A stretch of 64,000 nucleotides of DNA from Streptomonospora nanhaiensis (GTDB lineage: Bacteria; Actinomycetota; Actinomycetes; Streptosporangiales; Streptosporangiaceae), in the NCBI RefSeq assembly GCF_026642255.1, contig NZ_CP113264.1, forward strand, positions 6,076,001-6,140,000, read 5' to 3'. This document shows, piece after piece, positions 1 to 7,149 of the stretch. Under the pieces are notes generated by a model that had not been told where the DNA came from, searched no databases, and saw only the letters and a list, made by a program, of their open reading frames with translations. The stretch's first letter is position 1. Each line of letters begins with the position of its first letter. Position numbers and translations under genes: made by a program.

Positions 1-498
1 CACGATCCAGACCGCGCTGGGCACGCGGGACATGTCGCGGATACCGCCGAGGGTGCGCTCCAGCTTCTCCTTCTCACGGCGAAGGTTGAGGAGCTCCTTC
101 TTCGTGAGCGCGGAGCCGGCGACGTCGTCGAAGTCGATCTCCTCCAGCTCCTTGAGGCGCTGGAGCCGCTTGTGGACGGTGGAGAAGTTGGTGAGCATGC
201 CGCCCAGCCAGCGCTGGTTGACGAAGGGCATGCCGACACGACGAGCCTGCTCGTCGATGGCCTCCTGCGCCTGCTTCTTGGTACCGACGAACAGGACGGT
301 GCCGCCGTGGGCGACCGTCTGCTTGACGAACTCGTAGGCGCGGTCGATGTGCGCCAGCGACTTCTGGAGGTCGATGATGTAGATGCCGTTGCGCTCCGTG
401 AGGATGAAGCGCTTCATCTTCGGGTTCCAGCGACGGGTCTGGTGCCCGAAGTGGACGCCGCTCTCCAGGAGCTGGCGAGTCGTCACGACTGTGGCCAT
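1..498 (-). CDS. rpsB: 30S ribosomal protein S2 (C-terminus off window)
   Basis: Structural protein of the small ribosomal subunit. Translating the complement from 498 gives MATVVTTRQLLESGVHFGHQ, the canonical S2 start, followed by the conserved RWNPKMKRFIL, GTKKQAQEAI and FVNQRWLGGMLTN segments. About 166 codons are present and the reading frame runs off the left edge, so the C-terminal third is missing. The ATG has a strong ribosome binding site (GGAGGACC) a few bases upstream. In actinomycetes rpsB is followed by tsf, which would lie outside the window, and an M23 peptidase gene diverging from rpsB is the usual neighbour, as seen here. Confidence 0.97.
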   Translation of the reverse strand, partial: MATVVTTRQLLESGVHFGHQTRRWNPKMKRFILTERNGIYIIDLQKSLAHIDRAYEFVKQTVAHGGTVLFVGTKKQAQEAIDEQARRVGMPFVNQRWLGGMLTNFSTVHKRLQRLKELEEIDFDDVAGSALTKKELLNLRREKEKLERTLGGIRDMSRVPSAVWIV

Positions 499-809
499 GA
501 CTGGTCCTCCTTGCGGTGGCGGAGAGAGTCTCTCCGCCGTCGGTTGTGCCTGACGCCCCGGCCGCACCGCCATCCCGCCGAAACGGGGTGGACCGTAGGT
601 ACGACCCCTCCGTGAGGAGGCGCGTGGACGTGCGTATTGTGATCGGCCCGACGGGCCACGGACGATTCTATCCTCAGCCGGGCACACACCGGACCTGTGC
701 TGCGCCTACGAGTGACCCCGCGCCCCCGTCCGGCGCCCCGGGGCCGGGGTTGTCCACAGTTGCCGGCAAGCCCCTGGCGGCCCCCGTCCCCCTCCCCGAC
801 CCTGGAGGC
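499..809. other. Divergent intergenic region, rpsB / M23 peptidase
   Basis: No gene seen. On the minus strand a -10-like TAGAAT (665-670) would place the rpsB start about 160 nt upstream of its ATG; I see no convincing -35. On the plus strand TATCCT (669-674) overlaps it and could serve the peptidase gene. A short CTCC/GGAG hairpin lies near 605-620 in what would be the rpsB leader. No r-protein leader structure could be established by eye. Confidence 0.4.
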
Positions 810-1682
810 ATGGACCTCTCCCGCCTCCTGCTCCCGCTGCTGTTCGCCTCGCTCCTGTGGTCGCCCGCCTCCCCCGCGGCGGGGGACACCGGCTGGCGCT
901 GGCCCCTCTCCCCGGCCCCCGGGGTGCTGCGCCCCTTCGACCCTCCCGAGCAGCGCTGGCTCCCGGGGCACCTGGGCGCGGACCTGGCCGCCGAGCCCGG
1001 GCAGGAGGTGTACGCCGCGGGTTCCGGCCGGGTGCGCTTCGCCGGCACGGTGGCCGGGACACCCCTGGTCAGCGTCGCCCACGGGGACCTCCGCACCACC
1101 TACCTCCCGGTGGAGTCCGACCTGGCGCGCGGCGACCCGGTCTCCGCCGGGGACCTCCTCGGCGTCCTGGCCGCCGCCCCACCCCACTGCCGTGACCGCC
1201 CCTGCCTGCACTGGGGCCTGCTCCGCGGCGACGACTACCTCGACCCGCTCGGCCTGCTCGGCCTCGGCGAGGTCCGGCTCCTTCCCCTCGGTCCGGCCCG
1301 GGCCGGACCCCCGCCGGCCCGGTGGCCCCGTGCGGCCGGCGCCCTTCACTCCTGCCGCCTCCGCTCCGGCGGTGCGGCCCCGGGGACACGGGTCGGGCGC
1401 GGGCGCGCGTCCCGGAGGCGCTCCCGGCCCGGCGGGCGCGGAGTGGCGGATTTCGCACCGGCCGGCGCCCCTGGGCCCCTGGAAGGAGGCGGTCCCGCGA
1501 GTCGGCCGGAGGCGAAGGAGCGCGGCAGCCGTCCCGCACCCGCCGGTGGGCCCCGGGGAGGCGCGCCCCGGAGACGGGCAGAGGGCTCTCCGCCCGCACG
1601 CGGGTGCGGCCGATCGGTGTCCTGGCCGGCATCGCGCACCACGACGCCCTCCGCCCGCGCGCGGATGCGATCGCCGGGGTGA
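810..1682 (+). CDS. Secreted M23 family (LytM-like) metallopeptidase, doubtful C-terminal tail
   Basis: Predicted exported peptidoglycan endopeptidase-like protein. The ATG at 810 follows GGAGG closely and begins a signal peptide (MDLSRLLLPLLFASLLW, cleavage near SPA-A). The LytM core follows, with the zinc motif HLGAD (about residues 52-56) and the late SCLHWGL-like box (PCLHWGLLRGDDYLDPL). Recognisable homology ends near residue 160 (about base 1290). No stop follows until 1682, so the remaining ~130 residues are Arg/Pro/Gly-rich and run through a non-coding-looking hairpin repeat array. The tail is probably chance read-through after loss of the original stop, or reflects a frameshift. The gene sits between rpsB and xerC, as in Mycobacterium and Streptomyces. 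Family call is firm; the 3' end is not. Confidence 0.75.
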   Translation: MDLSRLLLPLLFASLLWSPASPAAGDTGWRWPLSPAPGVLRPFDPPEQRWLPGHLGADLAAEPGQEVYAAGSGRVRFAGTVAGTPLVSVAHGDLRTTYLPVESDLARGDPVSAGDLLGVLAAAPPHCRDRPCLHWGLLRGDDYLDPLGLLGLGEVRLLPLGPARAGPPPARWPRAAGALHSCRLRSGGAAPGTRVGRGRASRRRSRPGGRGVADFAPAGAPGPLEGGGPASRPEAKERGSRPAPAGGPRGGAPRRRAEGSPPARGCGRSVSWPASRTTTPSARARMRSPG

Positions 1683-1734
1683 TGAGGGCGGGCACGGCCG
1701 GGACGCAGCCTCCGCCCGCACGCGGGTGCGGCCG
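1527..1734 (+). repeat. Hairpin repeat array, four units at exact 61-nt period (CRISPR-like spacing)
   Basis: A 25-nt unit starting CTCCGCCCGC begins at 1588, 1649 and 1710. Copies 1 and 3 are identical over all 25 positions and copy 2 matches at 21. A degenerate copy (CCG-t-CCCGCAC core) sits at 1527, one period earlier. Each intact unit can fold as CCGCAC-GCGG-GTGCGG. The roughly 36-nt intervals between units share no obvious similarity. A 61-nt period equals the 29+32 layout of type I-E CRISPR arrays, and the core vaguely resembles actinobacterial I-E repeats, but no cas gene lies in the window and the array is tiny and degenerate. It could equally be a local REP-like hairpin family. Confidence 0.6.
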
Positions 1735-1752
1735 GCGGACACGGTGGTCCGC
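1735..1752 (-). terminator. Hairpin directly after xerC stop
   Basis: GCGGAC-ACGGTG-GTCCGC, a perfect 6-bp stem abutting the xerC TGA (1753-1755). There is no U-rich tail. It may serve the convergent M23 and xerC transcripts. Confidence 0.5.
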
Positions 1753-2628
1753 TCAGGCGCGGGGGTGGGCCCGGCGGTAGGTGTCGCGCAGGCGCTCCAC
1801 GGACACGTGCGTGTAGATCTGCGTGCTGCGCGGGCTGGCGTGGCCCAGGAACTCCTGCACGCTGCGCAGGTCGGCCCCGCCGTTGAGCAGGTGCGTGGCG
1901 GCGCTGTGCCGCAGTCCGTGCGGGGCCCCGTCCGCGCCGGCGGCGCGCAGGTACGCGTGCACGTCCTCACGGGCCTGGCGCACCCCCAGCCGGCCGCCGC
2001 GCGCGCCGACGAACAGCGCGGCGCCGACGGCGGCCGAGGCCATCTCCGGCCGTCCGCCGGACAGCCACGCGTCGAGGGCGTCCAGCGCGGGAGCGCCCAC
2101 GGGGACCGTGCGCTCCTTCGCGCCCTTGCCCAGGACGCGCACCGTGTCGCGTTCGCGGTCCACGTCGGCCAGGTCGAGGGCGCACAGCTCGGCGACCCGC
2201 ACGCCGGTGGCGTACAGCACCTCCACCACCGCCCGGCGGCGCAGGTCGAGGGGGGCGTCCCCCGGGGGCCGGGAGAGGGCCGCGGCGGCCTGCCCCTCGT
2301 CCAGCACCGCTGGCAGGGACCGCCGCTGGGAGGGGCCGGACAGGCGCGGGCCGGGATCGGCCGCCAGCACCCCCTCGCGGTGCAGGTACCGGGTGAGGGC
2401 GCGCACGGCCGCCACGCGGCGGGAGACGGTGGCTCGGCTCGCCCCCGCGTCGCGGGACCGGGACAGCCAACCGCGCACCAGGAGCACGTCCAGGTCCTCG
2501 ACCCGGTACCCGTTCTCCTCCAGGAAGGCCAGCAGGGAGCGCAGGTCGGCGAGGTATCCGCGCACGGTGTGGGGTGAGCGGCCCAGCTCACCGGACAGGT
2601 GGGCGGCGAAGCGGTCCAGCACGCTCAC
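1753..2628 (-). CDS. xerC: Tyrosine recombinase XerC
   Basis: Site-specific recombinase expected to resolve chromosome dimers at dif with XerD. The 291 residues show an N-terminal SAM-like core-binding domain (about 1-85) and a C-terminal catalytic domain with the full hexad: R144 (TGVRVAEL), K168 (GKGAKER), H237 and R240 (HGLRHSAATHLL), H263 (LGHASPRSTQ) and nucleophile Y272. Length fits the family. The GTG start overlaps the stop of the upstream ridA gene as GTGA, implying translational coupling. Position between dprA and the M23/rpsB pair matches Mycobacterium, so this is the chromosomal XerC rather than an integrase of a mobile element. Confidence 0.93.
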   Translation of the reverse strand: MSVLDRFAAHLSGELGRSPHTVRGYLADLRSLLAFLEENGYRVEDLDVLLVRGWLSRSRDAGASRATVSRRVAAVRALTRYLHREGVLAADPGPRLSGPSQRRSLPAVLDEGQAAAALSRPPGDAPLDLRRRAVVEVLYATGVRVAELCALDLADVDRERDTVRVLGKGAKERTVPVGAPALDALDAWLSGGRPEMASAAVGAALFVGARGGRLGVRQAREDVHAYLRAAGADGAPHGLRHSAATHLLNGGADLRSVQEFLGHASPRSTQIYTHVSVERLRDTYRRAHPRA

Positions 2629-2978
2629 TCCCGGGGCAGGCAGGCCACGCCCTCGATCTCCACCAGGTACCTCGGGTTGACCAGGCCGCTCACCTCCACC
2701 AGGGTCCCGGCCGGGCGGTGCTCCCCGGGAAGGCAGTCGACCAGGGCGCTGCGGAACTCGTCGAGGTCGGCGATGTGGCGGAGGTAGTAGGTGAGTTTCA
2801 CCAGGTGTCCCAGGTCCGCCCCGTGGCGGGCCAGGACGCGCTCCATGTTGCGGAAGACCTGCCGGGTCTGTCCCTCGACCCCTCCGGCGACGTCCCCGTC
2901 GGGGGCCTCGGGGGTCTGTCCGGAGACGAACAGCAGCGGGCCGTCCGCGAGCACGACGTCACTGTACGGTTTGGCCAT
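2625..2978 (-). CDS. RidA/YjgF family protein
   Basis: A 117-aa member of the RidA (YjgF/YER057c/UK114) family. Canonical members are trimers that hydrolyse reactive enamine/imine intermediates from PLP enzymes. The sequence shows the family hallmarks LLFVSGQTP (about 15-23), a central Asn/Arg helix (VFRNMERVL) and the terminal VEIEGVACLP strand after a conserved Arg (NPRYLVEIEG). It overlaps xerC by 4 nt. A strong hairpin lies between it and dprA, so ridA-xerC probably form a separate two-gene operon. RidA is not the usual occupant of the dprA-xerC interval, and I cannot tell which Rid subfamily it belongs to. Confidence 0.85.
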   Translation of the reverse strand: MAKPYSDVVLADGPLLFVSGQTPEAPDGDVAGGVEGQTRQVFRNMERVLARHGADLGHLVKLTYYLRHIADLDEFRSALVDCLPGEHRPAGTLVEVSGLVNPRYLVEIEGVACLPRE

Positions 2979-3221
2979 GGCGGAACCCTACCCGCCATCG
3001 CGCCCCGCTATCCGTGCCCGGTTCGGCGCCCGCCGAGCCGCCCCGCGCTGCGGCGCCGCAGCGGGGCCCCGCCCGGCGGCGGCCCCGAGCGGCAGGCCCC
3101 GGTCGGCGGGTAGCCCGTGGGGCGGGCTGCCCCACACCGCAGAAGGGCCGTGCGGCGCGAGGGTCCCCACCACAGGCCCCGCACGGCAGGCCCCGCGCGG
3201 CAGCCGCCCCCTACGGTCGAA

Positions 3222-3249
3222 GGCTCTCCCCGCTGCGGGGCACGGAGCC
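3222..3249 (-). terminator. Terminator-like hairpin after dprA
   Basis: GGCTC/GAGCC outer stem with an inner CCCC-GCTGC-GGGG stem, 14 nt past the dprA stop. A second strong palindrome (GCTGCGGC/GCCGCAGC, 3047-3062) follows before ridA. Together they separate dprA from ridA-xerC. There is no U tract. Confidence 0.55.
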
Positions 3250-3262
3250 GCGGCCTCCTCCG

Positions 3263-4432
3263 TCAGCGCGGCAGCCGCCATCCGGCCCGGCACCGTTCGA
3301 CCAGCCCCGCCGCGGCCAGCAGCCCCAGGGAGCGCATCGCGACGTCCAGGGAGGTCCCGCTCGCAGCGGCGACCACCGCGGGACCGGCCCCCGCCCGGGG
3401 TACCGCTTCCAGCACCCGGGCGCTCTCCGCGTCGAGGTGGGCCGAGACCCGCACCGGTCCGCTCTCCGGAGGCAGCTCCCCCACCGCGCCGACCTGGGCG
3501 ACGACGTCGTCGGCGCAGGTGACACAGCCCGCCTGCCAGTCGCGGAGGAGGACGTGGCAGCCCACCGACATGGCGGAGGTGACCGGACCGGGCACCGCCA
3601 TGAGCACCCGGTGGAGTTCGACGGCGTGCGAGGCGGTGTTGAGCGCGCCGCTGCGCCTGCCCGCCTCCACGACCACCGTTCCCGGGGTGAGCGCCGCGAT
3701 CAGCCGGTTGCGGATCAGGAAGTCCTTGGCCCGGGGCGTGGCGCCGACCGGCCTCTCGCTCACCAGCACCCCGGTCCGCGCGATGTCCGCGAACATGCCC
3801 GCGTGGCCGCGCGGATAGTCCACGTCCAGCCCGCAGGCCAGTACCACCACGGTGCTCCCGTTGGCGTGGGCGGCCCGGTGCGCGGCGCCGTCGATCCCGT
3901 ACGCGCCGCCGGAGACCACGACCACGTCCTGCTCCGCCAGCTCGTAGGCCATCTCCGCCGCCACGTGCTCGCCGTAGGCCGTGGCAGAGCGCGCGCCCAC
4001 CACGGCCACCGAGCGCAGGCACAGGTTGCGCAGGTCCCCGCCGCCGCGTACCCACAGTCCGTGCGAGCGGCGACCGCCGGGGAGGTCGAGGCCGTCCAGC
4101 CGGCCGGGCCACTCGGGGTCGCCCGGCGCCACGAACCGGATCCCGGCCGCCGCGGACTCACCGAGCAGCCCGTCGGGGTCGACCCGGGCGGCGGCCGCGC
4201 TCCACCCGTCCCAGCGGCGGCGCAGCCGGGCCCACGCCTCCGGGTCGGGGTCCTCGTCCTCCTCCACCGGCACGGACGGCGGGGGCTCCCCCGCCACCAG
4301 CCCCGCCCACACCCCGGCCGCACCGTGCTCGGCGAGCATCGCCCCCAGCCACAGGTCCCCCGGCGGCGCGACCGCCGTCAGACAGGCCCGCGCCCGGGCG
4401 TCGGCCTCCCCCTGCCAGTCCCGTACGGTCAC
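3263..4432 (-). CDS. dprA: DNA processing protein DprA
   Basis: DprA/Smf protein, which binds incoming single-stranded DNA and loads RecA during natural transformation; its role in actinomycetes is less clear. The GTG at 4432 is chosen because GGAAGGGGAG sits just upstream; upstream codons translate to non-conserved sequence. From that start there are 389 residues: an N-terminal helical region, a Rossmann-like domain with SVAVVGARSATAYG, the VSGGAYGID nucleotide/DNA-binding segment and RNRLIAAL, and a C-terminal winged-helix domain (SLDVAMRSLGLLAAAGLVER). It lies 82 nt downstream of comM, in the conserved yraN-comM-dprA order. Confidence 0.93.
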   Translation of the reverse strand: MTVRDWQGEADARARACLTAVAPPGDLWLGAMLAEHGAAGVWAGLVAGEPPPSVPVEEDEDPDPEAWARLRRRWDGWSAAAARVDPDGLLGESAAAGIRFVAPGDPEWPGRLDGLDLPGGRRSHGLWVRGGGDLRNLCLRSVAVVGARSATAYGEHVAAEMAYELAEQDVVVVSGGAYGIDGAAHRAAHANGSTVVVLACGLDVDYPRGHAGMFADIARTGVLVSERPVGATPRAKDFLIRNRLIAALTPGTVVVEAGRRSGALNTASHAVELHRVLMAVPGPVTSAMSVGCHVLLRDWQAGCVTCADDVVAQVGAVGELPPESGPVRVSAHLDAESARVLEAVPRAGAGPAVVAAASGTSLDVAMRSLGLLAAAGLVERCRAGWRLPR

Positions 4433-4514
4433 CGTGCTCCCCTTCCACCCGTGTCCGCTGCGCCCCTCCGGAGCGCACCGGCCCGCACCCCGGGGCGCGG
4501 ATCGCCGCCCCGCC

Positions 4515-6038
4515 TCACCATGCCCGCCCGGTCCACAGCGCGAAGGCATAGGCGGTCTCCTCCTCCCCCGGGCGGTCCCGCTCCGCGAGATCGGCCAGCG
4601 TCCACGCGACCCGCAGGGCCCGGTCGACCCCGCGGGCGCTGATCTGCCCGGCGTCCATGGCCCGTCCGAGGACGCGCAGCGCGGCGGGCTCGACCGGGAA
4701 GTCCCGGCGCAGCCGCGCGCCGGGGATCGCCGCGTTGGTGGTCCAGGGCGTGTGCGCCAGCCGTGCGAGCGCGCGGGCGCGCGCCCTCTCCACCCTGGCG
4801 GCGACCACGGCGGAGGACTCCGCGAACGCGCGGTCGGCGAGCAGCTCGGCCCTCGTCACGGGTTGCAGGTCGACCTTGAGGTCGATCCGGTCCAGCAGCG
4901 GCCCGGACAGCCGGGAGAAGTACCTGCGCCGCTCCCCCGGCGGGCAGGTGCACATGCTGCCCGGCCTGGCGCAGGGACAGGGGTTGGCGGCCATCACGAG
5001 CTGGAACCTGGCGGGGAAGGTCACCGTGGAGGAGGCGCGGGCCAGCACCACCTCCCCCCGCTCCAGCGGCTCGCGCAGGGAGTCCAGCACCCCCCTCCCG
5101 AACTGGGGCGCCTCGTCCACGAACAGCACTCCCCGGTGGGCCTTGGACACCCAGCCCGGCCCGGGGTGGCCGCTGCCCCCGCCGATGATCGACGCCCGGG
5201 AGGAGGTGTGGTGCGGGGCGGCGAACGGGGGCCGGGTGACCAGGGGCGAGCCCCGGGGGAGCATCCCGGCGACCGAGTGGATGGCGGTGGCCTCCAGCGC
5301 CTCGGAGGGGCGCAGTCCGGGCAGGACGGTCGGCAGGCGCTCGGCGAGCAGGCTCTTGCCCGTGCCCGGGGAGCCGAGCATCATGAGGTTGTGCCCGCCC
5401 GCCGCGGCGACCTCCACCGCCCGGCGCGCCACCGGCTGGCCCAGCACGTCGGCCAGGTCCGGCCCGGGGTCGTCCGGCTCCCGGGCACAGGGCGCCTCCG
5501 GCCCGGCGGCCTCCTCCAGGAAGAACGCCCCGCGCAACCACTGGCACAGGTCCATCAGGCTGCCCACCGCGGTCACCTCCACGTCGGGGACCAGGCGGGC
5601 CTCGGCCGCGTTGCCGCGCGCCACGACGAACCCGCGGTAGCCCTGCTCGGTGGCGGAGACCATCGCCGGAAGGACGCCGAGCACCGGGCGCGCCCTCCCG
5701 TCGAGTCCGAGCTCGCCGATGAGGACGGTGCCCGCCAGGCGGTCCGGCGGCACCGCGCCCGTGGCGCACAGCACGGCGGCGGCGATGGCGAGGTCGAAGA
5801 GGCTGCCCGCCTTGGGGAGGCTGGCCGGGGACAGGCTGATGGTGATCTGACCGCTGGGCCACTCCTCGCCGCTGTTGGCCACGGCCGCGCGGATGCGGTC
5901 CCGGGCCTCCCGCAGCGCGGCGTCGGGGAGCCCCACGAGCGTCACCCCGGGGTCGCCGCCGCCCAGGTGCACCTCCACCTCGACGATGTGCCCCTGGACC
6001 CCCAGCAGGGTGATGCAGTGGGCGCGGGCGAGGGTCAT
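4515..6038 (-). CDS. comM: YifB/ComM family Mg-chelatase-like AAA ATPase
   Basis: AAA+ ATPase of the YifB/ComM family; Vibrio and Haemophilus ComM is a hexameric helicase that promotes branch migration during transformation. The 507 residues contain the N-terminal ComM-specific domain (LVGLPDAALREARDRIRAA), Walker A GSPGTGKS (about 222-229), Walker B VLFVDEA (about 303-309) and the C-terminal Mg_chelatase_C helices. A cysteine-bearing segment (NPCPCARPGSMCTC) lies between Walker B and the C-terminal part. The ATG overlaps the yraN stop by one base (TGATG), so the two are coupled. Length and position are typical. Confidence 0.94.
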   Translation of the reverse strand: MTLARAHCITLLGVQGHIVEVEVHLGGGDPGVTLVGLPDAALREARDRIRAAVANSGEEWPSGQITISLSPASLPKAGSLFDLAIAAAVLCATGAVPPDRLAGTVLIGELGLDGRARPVLGVLPAMVSATEQGYRGFVVARGNAAEARLVPDVEVTAVGSLMDLCQWLRGAFFLEEAAGPEAPCAREPDDPGPDLADVLGQPVARRAVEVAAAGGHNLMMLGSPGTGKSLLAERLPTVLPGLRPSEALEATAIHSVAGMLPRGSPLVTRPPFAAPHHTSSRASIIGGGSGHPGPGWVSKAHRGVLFVDEAPQFGRGVLDSLREPLERGEVVLARASSTVTFPARFQLVMAANPCPCARPGSMCTCPPGERRRYFSRLSGPLLDRIDLKVDLQPVTRAELLADRAFAESSAVVAARVERARARALARLAHTPWTTNAAIPGARLRRDFPVEPAALRVLGRAMDAGQISARGVDRALRVAWTLADLAERDRPGEEETAYAFALWTGRAW

Positions 6039-6403
6039 CACGTCATCCCCCGCTCGTGGGAGACGAACACGCGCCCGCCGGTGATCAGGACGCAGACGCC
6101 GTCCACCCGCAGCGACGCGGCCGGGACCCGGTGCCGGGCCGCCCACGCCCTCCCGAGGCGGCGCAGACGGCGCCGCTTGTCGGGTGTGATGGCGTCCACG
6201 GGGTGCCCGTACCGCACGGAGGTCCGGGTCTTGACCTCGGCGACGACCAGGACCGGTCCGTCGCGGGCCACGATGTCGATCTCCCCCGACGGCGACCGCC
6301 AGTTGCGGTCCACCACCCGCATGCCCGCGCTCCGCAGGAAGACCGCGGCGAGGTCCTCCCCGCGTCCGCCCAGTGCCCTCCGGTATCCGGCCCACCTGTC
6401 CAC
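6038..6403 (-). CDS. yraN: UPF0102 family (YraN) nuclease-like protein
   Basis: A 121-aa protein of the UPF0102/YraN family, distantly related to Holliday-junction-resolvase/restriction endonuclease folds. Visible motifs are GxxGED near residues 13-17, SGEIDIVA (39-46) and VVAEVKTR (53-60), matching the E-x(n)-D-x-ExK nuclease core. The start is GTG with GGGAGGTGG upstream. It is co-transcribed with comM through a one-base overlap. Function is unproven; the constant linkage to comM-dprA suggests DNA metabolism. Confidence 0.9.
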   Translation of the reverse strand: MDRWAGYRRALGGRGEDLAAVFLRSAGMRVVDRNWRSPSGEIDIVARDGPVLVVAEVKTRTSVRYGHPVDAITPDKRRRLRRLGRAWAARHRVPAASLRVDGVCVLITGGRVFVSHERGMT

Positions 6404-6555
6404 GGTCGACCACCTCCCGTTACAACGGTGGGTGATCGCCGTCCGGCGCGCCAGGGGGAGTTCGTTCCTGTGGACGAACCGGCCGCTGCCCCGGGCACGA
6501 GGGCCGCGACGGGGAGCCGCCCCGGGGACCGGTCATGCCCGGGGCACGGTTCGGG

Positions 6556-6897
6556 TCAGGGCAGCTCGGGACCGCCCCGGCCGCCGTCCGCGGGAGGCAT
6601 CTCCAGGTCGGACTTCTGGATCTCCTCGACGTTGACGTCCTTGAACGTCACCACGCGCACGTTGCGGACGAACCGCGCCGGGCGGTACATGTCCCAGACC
6701 CAGGCGTCCTCCATCACGACCTCGAAGTACATCTCCCCGTTCTCGGTCGAACGCGGCTGGAGGTCGACGTTGTTGGTCAGGTAGAACCTGCGCTCGGTCT
6801 CCACGACGTAGCTGAACAGCCCGACGACGTCCCGGTACTCGCGATAGAGCTGGAGCTCCATCTCGGCCTCGTACTTCTCCAGGTCCTCAGAACTCAT
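6556..6897 (-). CDS. DUF2469 family protein
   Basis: A 113-aa acidic protein matching the actinobacterial DUF2469 family from its first residues (MSSEDLEKYEAEMELQLYRE) through GLFSYVVETERRFYLTN and EVVMEDAWVWDMYRPARFV. The function of the family is unknown. It normally sits between rnhB and yraN; here yraN follows after 152 nt, but rnhB is absent upstream, where lepB comes next. The ATG has only a weak Shine-Dalgarno. Confidence 0.9.
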   Translation of the reverse strand: MSSEDLEKYEAEMELQLYREYRDVVGLFSYVVETERRFYLTNNVDLQPRSTENGEMYFEVVMEDAWVWDMYRPARFVRNVRVVTFKDVNVEEIQKSDLEMPPADGGRGGPELP

Positions 6898-7083
6898 CCA
6901 CGCGCTCGCTTTCGTCGCACTCTCCGGTCGTGGTGTGCCGGTCTCCTCATCACGTGTACACCGCCACCGCCCCGGTTGTTCCCCGCGTGGGAGGACCCAC
7001 GCGTCGGGGGGACATCAAGACGCTCCGAGATCCATCATGCGTCACGGAACGGACTTCTGGGCCCCGTGGAACAGATTTCCTTC

Positions 7084-7125
7084 GACGGATCGGTCACCGG
7101 AACCCTCCGGAGGTCCCGATCCGTC
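7084..7125 (-). terminator. Hairpin terminator after lepB
   Basis: GACGGATCGG/CCGATCCGTC 10-bp stem enclosing a smaller CCGG/CCGG hairpin, 25 nt beyond the lepB stop. A further CGCGTGGG-AGGA-CCCACGCG hairpin (6984-7003) lies before DUF2469. The 252-bp interval holds no gene. Confidence 0.55.
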
Positions 7126-7149
7126 TTCGGACCGGGACCCGTCACGGCG

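Noticed and set aside
483..2591. Long overlapping open frames on both strands (for example 702 and 626 codons) over the M23-xerC region
   Set aside because: High-GC shadow frames: Pro/Ala/Arg-rich translations without domains, overlapping well-supported genes in other frames.
1753..2628. Tyrosine recombinase as evidence of an integrated element
   Set aside because: Its place in the dprA-rpsB neighbourhood and its full XerC motif set mark it as chromosomal XerC. No att repeats or element genes lie nearby.
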